DNA of 41,019 bases from a virus. The position numbers and the translations under genes are program-made. Below the pieces are notes generated by a model. That model saw nothing but the letters and a program-made list of their open reading frames with translations. It was not told the origin of the DNA and ran no database searches. The stretch spans positions 1 to 41,019 of the IMG/VR virus record IMGVR_UViG_3300020463_001175; one strand, written 5' to 3'. Of this stretch, positions 13,612-20,732 are shown one piece after another (position 1 is the stretch's first letter; each line of letters starts with the position of its first letter).

Positions 13612-14278
13612 CAAGTTCCTTCATTAGTGGAAATATTTTTGCAATTACTTTGGCACATTCATGAGCAATTTCCATGTGTTCTTTTTGTGTACCATTTGCA
13701 CCACGTAGCTCAATATAGTGTACCCAACTTCTTAAGGTACCATTCATGTATAATTTAGTCTTGGTCAAGCCTTCTGGTAGTACGACTCTGGCTTGTTCTT
13801 TAGCAATACCATTTTTAATTGCCCAATCATATGCTTCTTTGGACATTTTGATTACTTCCTTTTGCATATGACCCCAACCCATTTCTAATTGTTGATCATG
13901 TACTTCAATTGAGTTTTGTCTATTCTTTGTATCCTGTAATCTTGGTTCTCTGTATGTAAATGCTTCTTCCATGTCTTGTGGATTTGCATAACGTTGACTA
14001 AACTCTTGAAAGCTAAAACTTCTATGACGCACTATTTGATGTGCAATATCTCTTGTTGTTTCAATTTCTAAACAAGCACTAACCATCTCTAATGGTGACC
14101 AATGTTTGTGTTTAATTAGATACTTAATTAGTTTAGCACTAGTTTCTTTATTCATCTGATTAGATGGATTACTTACTCTTGCACAAAAGGCAATTAAGTC
14201 TTGCAAGTCTAGTAAGCCTCCGTCTTCGTAAGTTTCAAATTCACTTGCCTTACTATACGAGATTAACTTAACTTTCAT
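13604..14278 (-). CDS. thyX: Flavin-dependent thymidylate synthase ThyX
   Basis: Makes dTMP from dUMP using FAD and methylene-tetrahydrofolate. The ThyX signature RHRSFSFQEFSQRY is complete at residues 84-97 (family RHRxxSxxxxSxR). The C-terminal LPEGLTKTKLYMNGTLRSW region supplies the substrate-binding residues. Start ATG 14278 (MKVKLISYSK, 224 aa) has AGGATAG upstream, which overlaps the parvulin stop; a longer frame to 14326 would run through the parvulin gene. It provides thymidine nucleotides for phage DNA synthesis within the early operon. Confidence 0.95.
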   Translation of the reverse strand: MKVKLISYSKASEFETYEDGGLLDLQDLIAFCARVSNPSNQMNKETSAKLIKYLIKHKHWSPLEMVSACLEIETTRDIAHQIVRHRSFSFQEFSQRYANPQDMEEAFTYREPRLQDTKNRQNSIEVHDQQLEMGWGHMQKEVIKMSKEAYDWAIKNGIAKEQARVVLPEGLTKTKLYMNGTLRSWVHYIELRGANGTQKEHMEIAHECAKVIAKIFPLMKELDV

Positions 14279-14282
14279 TTTT

Positions 14283-14606
14283 CTATCCTGTTCTATATAT
14301 GATGTGTACACCGAACTCGGTGACAATAGGGTGTAGTCCCATTTCGCCCTTGGGTATTGATTGGCAGGCTGTTGAAAATTCTATTACCATATCTTCTGGT
14401 AAAAACCAACCTAAATCACCGCCTGATCTTTTTCCACTTGGACAAGCACTATTCTCTTTTGCGGCGGTCTCGAAAGAAATTCCTCCATCTTGGATTTCTT
14501 TTTGTACACGTTCAGCTTCTTTCATTGCAAACGCAATACCTCTACTGTGAGTACTGTTTTTCGCACCGGCATAAGAAAAAAGTATATGTGAAGCTCTCAT
14601 TTTCAT
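14283..14606 (-). CDS. Parvulin-type peptidyl-prolyl isomerase
   Basis: A single rotamase domain of 107 residues without signal peptide: MRASHILFSY at the N-terminus (SHIL family motif), SFETAAKENSACPSGKRSGGDLGWF (first part of the canonical parvulin core, Gly-Gly-Asp-Leu-Gly) and VTEFGVHIIYRTG at the C-terminus. It is like the free-standing E. coli PpiC. It catalyses proline cis-trans isomerisation, presumably in the cytoplasm, adding to the folding factors of this phage (DnaJ, GroES, ClpA). AAGGAG precedes the ATG at 14606. Confidence 0.92.
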   Translation of the reverse strand: MKMRASHILFSYAGAKNSTHSRGIAFAMKEAERVQKEIQDGGISFETAAKENSACPSGKRSGGDLGWFLPEDMVIEFSTACQSIPKGEMGLHPIVTEFGVHIIYRTG

Positions 14607-14609
14607 AGT

Positions 14610-14933
14610 TTAATCTCCTTTACCTGGTTTATCCGACATCTCAATATTAACAGCCGGAATCCTATCAGCCAACACATCTTCATCTCGCTTCTTTGTTATT
14701 TGTGGCCATTCTACACTATATTTACTATTCCACTGCATCCAAGTACCATCGTCCTGAGACTCTTCTATAATAGCATCTACTGGACATTCTGGAACACATA
14801 CTCCGCAGTCAATACATTCATCTGGATTAATTACAAGCATATTTTCGCCTTCGTAAAAACAATCCACCGGACAAACTTCTACACAATCCATGTGCTTACA
14901 GTTTACACAATCCTTATTTACTAGGTACGTCAT
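14610..14933 (-). CDS. fdxA: 7Fe ferredoxin (FdxA type)
   Basis: Nine cysteines at 9, 12, 17, 21, 25, 40, 43, 46 and 50 reproduce the spacing of Azotobacter ferredoxin I and alphaproteobacterial FdxA, which bind one [3Fe-4S] and one [4Fe-4S] cluster. The segments [18 protein letters not shown] and [10 protein letters not shown] are almost canonical, and a ~50-residue C-terminal extension follows, as in that family. It is a low-potential electron carrier; the partner here could be a reductase for nucleotide or other metabolism. It sits among DNA-replication genes in the early operon. Close resemblance to the cellular type suggests acquisition from a bacterial host. Confidence 0.93.
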   Translation of the reverse strand: MTYLVNKDCVNCKHMDCVEVCPVDCFYEGENMLVINPDECIDCGVCVPECPVDAIIEESQDDGTWMQWNSKYSVEWPQITKKRDEDVLADRIPAVNIEMSDKPGKGD

Positions 14934-15179
14934 TTATACTATCCAGTTATATATACCCCTAATTGCTAATAACAAATAAAATAGTTCCATTAAAGCACGA
15001 GGAAGATCCTTGTCTTTTATACCCATATATATCCAAATAGAACAAGAAAAGGTTGCTATTAACCAACCCATCCATTGTACACTAGGATCACCGCCACTTA
15101 AAATAAAGGCACCTACCATTGCTAGTACGAACCCTAACCATCTCCAACCATCAATCTTGTGATAGTATCTGATTTTCAT
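14934..15179 (-). CDS. Small membrane protein with about three spans (81 aa)
   Basis: Hydrophobic segments lie near residues 13-28 (WLGFVLAMVGAFILSG), 35-52 (WMGWLIATFSCSIWIYMG) and 62-80 (LMELFYLLLAIRGIYNWI). The size and Trp-rich helix ends recall one half of small solute transporters such as PnuC, but the similarity is too slight to name it. It lies between gp44 and ferredoxin, joined closely to both, so it is expressed early. Function unknown. Confidence 0.55.
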   Translation of the reverse strand: MKIRYYHKIDGWRWLGFVLAMVGAFILSGGDPSVQWMGWLIATFSCSIWIYMGIKDKDLPRALMELFYLLLAIRGIYNWIV

Positions 15180-16094
15180 TTATAGCCTTGCTAGTTTAAT
15201 TAATGTTGCCGCTAAATTGATCTCTGGATCTACGACTAGTGTGTGATCTACTAGTCCTTGTTTGATTATAATAACTGCCTTGTCCTGCTTTTCTTCATCG
15301 CCGAACAATTCAATGTTGTCATAAAGCCATCTATATACTTCTTCCATCTCTTCTGCTCTAGCACTTGCACAAACAAGTTTTCTTGCTTCGCTGATCTTAC
15401 CTGCTTTAAACAGTTCGACCATATCAAGTTTCCAGTCAGCTTCGTTTTTGTCGCTTTCGTTTGGCTTTAATAGTTTACCATCTTGTGAATTCATTTGTAC
15501 TGTATTAATACACTTACGTAGATCAGGATAACTTGCTTTTACATAAGTGTCTAGTGTATCCAAGTCTGGAGTAACACCTTCTGTGATTAGTATCTCTGCC
15601 ACTCTTGCAGTAAACTCTGTCATGTCTACTTTTGCAATATGAAAGCCCTGACATCTTGAATGTAATGCAGGAATAATTCTGTTTGGATAGTTACAAGTTA
15701 AAATAAATCTGCTAGTTGTATGATATTCTTCCATCACACCACGTAGTGCCGCCTGTGCATTTGGACTTAGATAATCTGCCTCATCAAGTAGTACAACCTT
15801 AAATGGACCAAATGGAATCATTTGCACAAAGTTTACAATCTTATCTCTTACGTCATCAACACTATTTGTACGACTTGCATTTATTTCAAGAACATCTAAG
15901 TCATTAATTTCAAGCTCATTAAACAATAATTTTGCAAGTGTTGTCTTACCAATACCTGCATTACCACTGAATAATAAGTGTGGAATAGTTTGTTCTTTAA
16001 TCCACTGCTTTACCTGTGCTTTTTGATGTTCATCTCTAAACACATATCCGTCAACCGTTTTAGGACGATACTTTTCTACCCATAAATCTTTCAC
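15180..16094 (-). CDS. 44: Sliding-clamp loader ATPase subunit, T4 gp44 type
   Basis: An AAA+ clamp-loader subunit of 304 residues (T4 gp44 has 319). Motifs: Walker A GNAGIGKT (44-51), Walker B VLLDEADYLS with the DEAD box at 104-107, sensor 1 TCNYPNRI near 133-140 and the SRC arginine-finger motif at 146-148. It loads the gp45 clamp onto primed DNA with gp62; neither partner is in the window. The start is GTG at 16094, overlapping the TagD-like stop (GTGA), with GGAGG upstream. Confidence 0.95.
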   Translation of the reverse strand: MKDLWVEKYRPKTVDGYVFRDEHQKAQVKQWIKEQTIPHLLFSGNAGIGKTTLAKLLFNELEINDLDVLEINASRTNSVDDVRDKIVNFVQMIPFGPFKVVLLDEADYLSPNAQAALRGVMEEYHTTSRFILTCNYPNRIIPALHSRCQGFHIAKVDMTEFTARVAEILITEGVTPDLDTLDTYVKASYPDLRKCINTVQMNSQDGKLLKPNESDKNEADWKLDMVELFKAGKISEARKLVCASARAEEMEEVYRWLYDNIELFGDEEKQDKAVIIIKQGLVDHTLVVDPEINLAATLIKLARL

Positions 16095-16504
16095 TTATTT
16101 GCCTCCACTATTCTTGTTCTCAAATTAGTTGTACTAAAAGAGTGTTGTCTTTTATTATAGTATAATTCTATGTCGTTGTCAACACATAATTGCTTACCAG
16201 TGAACTCTTTTGTCTTATATTCTTCACCAATAAAACGTTTATCAATTTTGTATGTTAAGAGTATATCTTCAATTTCTTTTTCTGTTGCATAAGGAACAAT
16301 TTGGTCAATGTATTTGCAACCTTCTAGTTGTACATATCTTTCAAACACACTTTGGATTGGTTTATTCTTTTCTGGGCGATCAACTGTTGGATCAGTTTGT
16401 ACACCTACCATTAAATGATCGCAATTAGACTTTGCTTCTTTAAGCATAGCAACATGACCTGAATGAAATAAATCAAATGAACTAAACGTAATACCTACAA
16501 TCAT
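16091..16504 (-). CDS. tagD: Glycerol-3-phosphate cytidylyltransferase-like nucleotidyltransferase
   Basis: A compact cytidylyltransferase-fold enzyme of 137 residues (TagD ~130). The HSGH motif (14-17) binds the CTP phosphates, GVQTD matches the following strand, RFIGEEYK resembles the GxD/E-y loop, and FSTTNLRTRI (123-132) is the family ISTTxxxxRI motif. It should form a CDP-alcohol from CTP and a sugar or polyol phosphate; the true substrate cannot be read. It begins with ATGA coupling to a small membrane protein gene, second in the early operon. The symbol reflects homology, not proven teichoic-acid function. Confidence 0.85.
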   Translation of the reverse strand: MIVGITFSSFDLFHSGHVAMLKEAKSNCDHLMVGVQTDPTVDRPEKNKPIQSVFERYVQLEGCKYIDQIVPYATEKEIEDILLTYKIDKRFIGEEYKTKEFTGKQLCVDNDIELYYNKRQHSFSTTNLRTRIVEANK

Positions 16505-16671
16505 TTCTTAGTGGCACCACGTTCTTGTCCAATGCCCATCAAAATTAAAATAACATAAAGTATGGGCCATGCCCAACCTGTTAGATATCCTAAAATATGT
16601 AAGGTCATCAGTACAATGCCTGTAGCACCAGTGGTACCGATTCCTTGTAATTCCGTTGCTGGAAGTTTCAT
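16501..16671 (-). CDS. Very small membrane protein (56 aa), first gene of early operon
   Basis: ATG 16671 to TGA 16501, with AGGAG seven bases before the start and the stop overlapping the next ATG (ATGA). About residues 14-47 are hydrophobic (GATGIVLMTLHILGYL then WAWPILYVILILMGIG), enough for one long or two short spans, followed by a charged tail (GQERGATKK). No family recognised. It sits directly behind a near-consensus sigma70 promoter, so it is probably made early after infection, which makes a host-membrane target plausible. Confidence 0.65.
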   Translation of the reverse strand: MKLPATELQGIGTTGATGIVLMTLHILGYLTGWAWPILYVILILMGIGQERGATKK

Positions 16672-16691
16672 ATATACTCCTATTTTGTTAT

Positions 16692-16720
16692 ATTATACAA
16701 TAAAGTTTAATAAAAGTCAA
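16692..16720 (-). promoter_or_regulatory. Near-consensus sigma70 promoter (TTGACT-N17-TATAAT)
   Basis: On the minus strand the -35 TTGACT (16720-16715) is separated by exactly 17 bases from a perfect -10 TATAAT (16697-16692). It overlaps the 3' end of the oxygenase-like gene and precedes the operon of small membrane protein, tagD-like, gp44, ferredoxin, parvulin and thyX. It is the only such promoter I see in the window. Confidence 0.85.
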
Positions 16721-17247
16721 GCATATAATCCTGAAAAAAGGAAAGATATACTAAATCTCGGAGTAAGTTTTTTTGGCTTTAGTTCTTTATGTACAGTTCG
16801 AGCAGGAAAGGCTATGCATCTACCTTTTTTGAAATCAACTGTTTCAAAAATAGTTTTACCATCTCTATGATAAAATTCCATTCCACTGTCACCTTGTAAC
16901 ATATAATAAAATACCCAATTAGACTTCTCAGAGTAAACCGTTTTACCTGAAGCATCAGTATCATATGGTTCGTCAAATGCAATTATGTCAGGAAAATGTT
17001 CTTCTGTTGACATTATTGTTTTTACATTTAACAAAGATAAAAATCCAGCTTTTCCAAATAAAGGAATCTTAGCTTTGATATCATGTCTTCTATAATTAAA
17101 TGCACACCAAAGGGCTTTTATTTCCCAAGGTAAATTATTCATATCTGGCCAATGAGAACTAAATCCGTTTTCACCAAACACTACTGGCTGATGTGGTAAT
17201 GTAGCTTCACATTGTTCTTGTAACCAATCAGGAACGATATCGTCCAT
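16717..17247 (-). CDS. 2OG-Fe(II) oxygenase-like paralogue, iron site degraded
   Basis: Clearly related to the upstream gene: MDDIVPDWLQ against LDDVVPKWLH, LQGDSGMEFY against VCGDSGMDFW, and GRCIAFPARTVH against GRCIVFPSKFIH. These are parts of a prolyl-4-hydroxylase-type double-stranded beta helix. The distal His (TVH) and Arg (LTPRFSISF) remain, but the HxD iron motif is replaced by an AFD-like segment near residues 90-92, so normal iron chemistry is doubtful. I start at ATG 17247 (176 aa), right after the neighbour's stop; the longer frame lies inside that gene. Likely a tandem duplicate with a new or structural role. Confidence 0.7.
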   Translation of the reverse strand: MDDIVPDWLQEQCEATLPHQPVVFGENGFSSHWPDMNNLPWEIKALWCAFNYRRHDIKAKIPLFGKAGFLSLLNVKTIMSTEEHFPDIIAFDEPYDTDASGKTVYSEKSNWVFYYMLQGDSGMEFYHRDGKTIFETVDFKKGRCIAFPARTVHKELKPKKLTPRFSISFLFSGLYA

Positions 17248-17257
17248 TACTATAATA

Positions 17258-18046
17258 TTATTTGACAATGTTCTCTTGCTCCTTTTTAAATATCGGCATA
17301 ATGACTCCCCTATCTCTAGCAAACTCAGAAGCCCTTCCACTAAAAATATATCCTATAGTTACTCTTGGACTAAACTTTTTAGGTGGTAATCCTTGATGTA
17401 TAAACTTACTAGGAAATACAATACATCTTCCGTCTTTGTATCCAACTGAATGCCACTTGTATGAGTCTAGTTCACCTTCATGATTACTAAAGTCGTCTGC
17501 GTACCAAGTAGCGTCTTTTGTTCTTAATCCACCTTCTGCACTTGCACGTTCTTTTGTCTTACGCATTTCTTCTTCTACTTCTTCTTGCGTAGCTTCTCCT
17601 TTGCCAACCTTGTCAGCCAACTCAGCAATACGTGGATTGATATGTTCTGGATTGTTACTCCAGAAGTCCATGCCACTATCACCGCATACGGAATATACCA
17701 TAGTGTATGCTTCTGTACCGTCATGAATATCTACATGAAGACCACCTATATGGTCCTTAGTTGTTAAGTTAATTTGAACTTGGTTAAGTTGTAGGTCACC
17801 AACATCGGGTCCGATAAGGTGTTTATTCTCTTCAAACGCCAACCATATGGCTTGTAGCACCCAAGGTGCTTTTTCAATTTCTTCGTGTTTCCATTGATTA
17901 CTAAAGAACTGATAACCTTGTGAAGGTCCTAGTCCTCGGTGTCCCCATTTGAGAGGAAGGTAAGGTACAGTTTCTACTGCCTTTTGATGCAACCATTTTG
18001 GTACAACATCATCTAATACTTTGATTTTTTCTAGTTCCAGTTCCAT
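17258..18046 (-). CDS. 2-oxoglutarate/Fe(II)-dependent oxygenase (prolyl-4-hydroxylase-like fold)
   Basis: The iron-binding facial triad is complete: His104 and Asp106 in GGLHVDIHDG, distal His217 in SKFIHQG and the 2-oxoglutarate Arg228 in SPRVTIGY. The fold is therefore a double-stranded beta helix that hydroxylates a protein, nucleotide or small molecule; substrate unknown. 262 residues, with a charged insertion at ~135-175 (KVGKGEATQEEVEEEM) absent from its shorter downstream paralogue. The ATG at 18046 has no Shine-Dalgarno but lies 6 nt after an ATTAAATA box, like other predicted leaderless late genes. Oxygenases of this class are frequent in marine T4-like phages. Confidence 0.85.
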   Translation of the reverse strand: MELELEKIKVLDDVVPKWLHQKAVETVPYLPLKWGHRGLGPSQGYQFFSNQWKHEEIEKAPWVLQAIWLAFEENKHLIGPDVGDLQLNQVQINLTTKDHIGGLHVDIHDGTEAYTMVYSVCGDSGMDFWSNNPEHINPRIAELADKVGKGEATQEEVEEEMRKTKERASAEGGLRTKDATWYADDFSNHEGELDSYKWHSVGYKDGRCIVFPSKFIHQGLPPKKFSPRVTIGYIFSGRASEFARDRGVIMPIFKKEQENIVK

Positions 18047-18051
18047 GACAG

Positions 18052-18059
18052 TATTTAAT
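18052..18059 (-). promoter_or_regulatory. Possible late-promoter variant ATTAAATA, leaderless spacing
   Basis: ATTAAATA on the minus strand (one mismatch to NATAAATA), followed by ACTGTC and then the ATG at 18046. The predicted +1 coincides with the A of ATG. The downstream bases TACTGT also follow the box at 24246. Confidence 0.35.
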
Positions 18060-18070
18060 CTGCCAATGTT

Positions 18071-18475
18071 TTATAGATCACCATCCTGGCGGTTTTCTGA
18101 ATAATGTACATCAAATTCTCCGTCTGGATATCTTGATTCTAACTTTTTAACGTTTTCTTCAATTACTTCGTTTGGGTTGAGACCAAGGCTACGGCAAGTA
18201 CTAATCCAATACCAAATAATATCACCAAGTTCTCGTTTACAATGAAATATAGTTTCATCGTCCATCGGTTTACCTTGGAAGATACATTTTTTAATAATTT
18301 CATTTAGTTCTCCTGTTTCCGACGATAGGCCAATTCCGCCCGTCATCAATAGTGAAATATTTACTTTATCATTAAGCTCATGTAGTCGAGCCTGGGTGTA
18401 TGCCCAATCGTTGCTTTCCTCTGAAGTTACCTTCTCAACGAAGTGTTCATATTTTTTGAGATCTATATTAGGCAA
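18071..18475 (-). CDS. mazG: MazG-like nucleotide pyrophosphohydrolase
   Basis: The all-alpha NTP pyrophosphatase fold is shown by GLSSETGELNEIIKK (ExxxE metal-binding helix) and KRELGDIIWYW (ExxD helix). The enzyme hydrolyses (d)NTPs to monophosphates, and phage versions have been proposed to act on alarmones or dCTP/dGTP. I choose TTG 18475 as start (134 aa, MPNIDLKKYE) because AAAGGAA lies at ideal distance after the groES-like stop. The longer frame from 18562 would overlap that gene by 71 bases and add unrelated sequence. MazG is a common marine phage auxiliary gene. Confidence 0.85.
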   Translation of the reverse strand: MPNIDLKKYEHFVEKVTSEESNDWAYTQARLHELNDKVNISLLMTGGIGLSSETGELNEIIKKCIFQGKPMDDETIFHCKRELGDIIWYWISTCRSLGLNPNEVIEENVKKLESRYPDGEFDVHYSENRQDGDL

Positions 18476-18491
18476 GATAATTCCTTTCTTG

Positions 18492-18920
18492 TTATTCGCT
18501 AACGAATTCGCTAGGATCGATTGATGGTTGTGATAAGTCTGTAGTATGCCCCATGCCGTCATCGTCGGGGACTTCTTTGCTCATTAAAAGAACATCTTTT
18601 GTATCAATAAGTCTAACTTCAATTTTGCCTAAGTCAGGCTCATCAAGCATTACGCCTCTACTCCAACGACCATGATCTACGTAAATCCAATCACCTACTT
18701 CATAGTCATCTTTGTTATCTGGACCTTTAGCATATACTTGACACCAACGAGAACGTATACCACGTTCTTGTCCATCGTCACTAGTTAGAATGATACCACC
18801 TTTAGTCGTACGTTCACCAAAGTTCATGTTATAACCAAGAACACGATCTTTGATAGGTCGTAGTGTACCTTTTAGATTCGGTTTGAGCTTAGGCCCAGCA
18901 CCTAGTGAGGTTGCGTCCAT
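18492..18920 (-). CDS. GroES-like co-chaperonin (T4 gp31 analogue)
   Basis: The central ~90 residues follow the chaperonin-10 fold: LRPIKDRVLGYNM at the start, a mobile loop ending in KGGIILTSDDG (GroES GGIVLT), then RWCQVYAKGPDN and VGDWIYVDHG (GroES VGDxVLF). Like T4 gp31 it has extra sequence: ~18 residues before the domain and an acidic C-terminal tail. It probably caps the host GroEL chamber to fold the major capsid protein. It lies in a late unit after the 138-aa gene, separated by 3 bases. Confidence 0.85.
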   Translation of the reverse strand: MDATSLGAGPKLKPNLKGTLRPIKDRVLGYNMNFGERTTKGGIILTSDDGQERGIRSRWCQVYAKGPDNKDDYEVGDWIYVDHGRWSRGVMLDEPDLGKIEVRLIDTKDVLLMSKEVPDDDGMGHTTDLSQPSIDPSEFVSE

Positions 18921-18923
18921 TAA

Positions 18924-19340
18924 CTACTTGTCCTTTTTTACAAAATTACCATCGGCATCTTCTACCCATGCTGTACCTGTTTCATCAGCTTCAGCATCGA
19001 TCTCTGCCATCTCATCACTTGCTTCGTCCGCCTTTACCGCTGGTGCAGTTTCTTCAGCTACTTTTTTAATAGCATCTTTACTTTCTGCATCTGGTTCTGA
19101 AATACCTTCTCCTGGTACTTCATTGGGAACGGCTTGTGGATGATCTCTATAGTATTCACCTAAAACATCTTCACGTTTTTTGATGATCTTACCACCCGGA
19201 CCTAATTCATCGCCACGTGCATTTACACGAGCATTTCCTACAGCCGGAGTAAGTTCATTTCTTTGTCTAAGCAAATCCATATCAACCATTTTACCTTGCA
19301 TTGATTTATATTGCTTTCGACCGCTTTGTTTTACTGCCAT
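18924..19340 (-). CDS. Conserved-looking marine T4-like protein with acidic disordered tail (138 aa)
   Basis: The N-terminal ~60 residues are basic and look well conserved (GRKQYKSMQGKMVDMDLLR, ARGDELGPGGKIIKKREDV); I recall very similar N-termini in cyanophage genomes but no assigned function. The C-terminal ~70 residues are Ala/Glu/Asp-rich and probably unstructured. The ATG at 19340 has AGGAGA upstream and a late promoter at 19362. An assembly or virion role is likely given late expression and position before groES. Confidence 0.65.
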   Translation of the reverse strand: MAVKQSGRKQYKSMQGKMVDMDLLRQRNELTPAVGNARVNARGDELGPGGKIIKKREDVLGEYYRDHPQAVPNEVPGEGISEPDAESKDAIKKVAEETAPAVKADEASDEMAEIDAEADETGTAWVEDADGNFVKKDK

Positions 19341-19361
19341 AACATTCTCCTATTATATACG

Positions 19362-19369
19362 TATTTATC
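19362..19369 (-). promoter_or_regulatory. T4-type late promoter GATAAATA
   Basis: GATAAATA on the minus strand, overlapping the TAA stop of the DnaE-like gene; predicted +1 at 19356 and a 16-nt leader with AGGAGA before ATG 19340. Confidence 0.7.
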
Positions 19370-19886
19370 TAAGGAACTCACGCCAGTCTAGTCCAAACTG
19401 GATTGAGTCTATCTTGTGTATTCCAATCAAATATAAAACGTAACTAGCAGTACTAGATCCACGTCCTACACCCCATAGTATGTTGTTATCACGCATATAG
19501 CTTACCAAATAAACCATATAACGTAATAAGTTATACATATCTCTTTCTTCAAAAGCTCTTAATTCTGATTCTACCCTTACTATTTCTTCTGGGTTTTTAC
19601 ATTTACCAATAACGTAGTTTTCAATATCTAGGTTCTTATATTCGTTTGGCATAAACCATTCTGATTGTAATGTTTTATCAAACTTGTCTTTGTCAACATC
19701 AATTGGAACATACTTTTTAAGTGTATCAATTCCATTTTCTTTTGCATGGATATTAAATTTATCTATATCATCATTAGGATCACATAGTACGACATGACAC
19801 TTATCAATATGACCTGTATAGATCATATCTAATAAATCCTTGTTACTAAATCGTGGTATTCCTAGGTTATCTGTTTTCATCAGCAT
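19365..19886 (-). CDS. Stand-alone fragment of DNA polymerase III alpha (DnaE) palm region
   Basis: The C-terminal third matches the DnaE stretch before the first catalytic aspartates: LVSYMRDNNILWGVGRGSS (DnaE ...IPVGPGRGSGAGS), then YVLYLIGIHKIDSIQFGLDWREFLR (DnaE ...TDLDPLxFxLLFERFL). The protein stops exactly there, before the PDFDxDF motif, so it cannot polymerise. The preceding ~110 residues are less recognisable. 173 residues compared with more than 1,100 for DnaE. It may be a domesticated remnant that binds nucleotides or DNA, or an interaction module. The reading frame is clean, with no sign of recent decay. Confidence 0.65.
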   Translation of the reverse strand: MLMKTDNLGIPRFSNKDLLDMIYTGHIDKCHVVLCDPNDDIDKFNIHAKENGIDTLKKYVPIDVDKDKFDKTLQSEWFMPNEYKNLDIENYVIGKCKNPEEIVRVESELRAFEERDMYNLLRYMVYLVSYMRDNNILWGVGRGSSTASYVLYLIGIHKIDSIQFGLDWREFLR

Positions 19887-19895
19887 ATATATAGT

Positions 19896-20120
19896 TTACT
19901 CGATGTTGATTAATTTGTCAAGATCATTATTGGATCCATTTGCTCGTTTTTTCAAAAGTCGATCCCTGCTCTCAAGTTTGTACATATCGAGCATTAAATT
20001 TATTTGTGATTTGGCTTCCGGATTTCTAGTTTGGAAATATTTTTTTGTCAGCATACTAATCTTTTCTTGTATCTGTTCGTCTGACATAACCGAGGTATCT
20101 TCACCTAGCGGATGATCCAT
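19896..20120 (-). CDS. Small helical protein of unknown function (74 aa)
   Basis: Charged and predicted mostly alpha-helical (DEQIQEKISMLTKKYFQTRN, INLMLDMYKLESRDRLLKKR), ending in an acidic tail. No domain recognised. TAGGTAA serves as ribosome site. It lies between a virion protein and the DnaE fragment and is probably co-transcribed with both from the late promoter at 20722. Confidence 0.55.
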   Translation of the reverse strand: MDHPLGEDTSVMSDEQIQEKISMLTKKYFQTRNPEAKSQINLMLDMYKLESRDRLLKKRANGSNNDLDKLINIE

Positions 20121-20132
20121 AATAATTACCTA

Positions 20133-20699
20133 TTAAGTAAATACGCCAACGTACTCTGCATACACAGTAGTTCCACCATCGTCAGTCCAAAAGTCTACTA
20201 CTACTGGATTAACATTTGAAGCAACGTTAAATGGGCTAGGAAAGCCAGGACCATATTTAATAGTTCCGCCACCTGTTGTTGCCCAAGTTACAACTCTAGT
20301 TGTACTGTCGCCTAGTGTATCTAATAAGACTAATCTTATTTTTCCTACTTTGTTTGCTGTTGGCCAATCTGCAAATGTAAGTGTAAGGTTGTTCCCAATA
20401 GTAAACGTCTGATAATTACCATTTGTAAAGCTGACGTTTTGTGGGCCTGTAATTGTTCCACCTGCATATAATTTTTGCGTGTTAGCAATTAAATTTGCAC
20501 CACTAACATCATTTCCTAGAAAGTCGTTTGCGGCATTTAGCTTTGCAGTATTTGTTTGAAGAGATTCAATTTCACTCTTTGCCGCTGTAAAGTTATTTTT
20601 AACAGTATTGAAGTTATTTCTAAATCCCTGCGAGTCGTTGTCTTGACCTGCTATAGGAAATGTTGCATCAATGCTGGTTGCGTCTATATTACTTGCCAT
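20133..20699 (-). CDS. Virion protein with shared N-terminal adaptor repeat (188 aa)
   Basis: The N-terminus (GQDNDSQGFRNNFNTVKNNF) belongs to the same short repeat seen at the start of three other proteins here (NDGTGDxxRxAFxKxNxNF pattern). A coiled-coil linker (AAKSEIESLQTNTAKLNA) and a C-terminal beta domain rich in Thr/Gly follow. This is a small fibre or baseplate-attached protein layout. AGAGGAA precedes the ATG, and a late promoter lies at 20722. Confidence 0.7.
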   Translation of the reverse strand: MASNIDATSIDATFPIAGQDNDSQGFRNNFNTVKNNFTAAKSEIESLQTNTAKLNAANDFLGNDVSGANLIANTQKLYAGGTITGPQNVSFTNGNYQTFTIGNNLTLTFADWPTANKVGKIRLVLLDTLGDSTTRVVTWATTGGGTIKYGPGFPSPFNVASNVNPVVVDFWTDDGGTTVYAEYVGVFT

Positions 20700-20721
20700 T
20701 TTTGTTCCTCTCTAGTGTATA

Positions 20722-20729
20722 TATTTATC
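20722..20729 (-). promoter_or_regulatory. T4-type late promoter GATAAATA
   Basis: GATAAATA on the minus strand, just after the stop of the large hydrolase-bearing gene; predicted +1 at 20716, 17-nt leader with GAGAGGAA before ATG 20699. Confidence 0.7.
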
Positions 20730-20732
20730 CTG

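Noticed and set aside
16562-16870. Plus-strand open frame of ~100 codons
   Set aside because: It overlaps the sigma70 promoter, the small membrane gene and the oxygenase-like gene on the other strand, and has no recognisable content.
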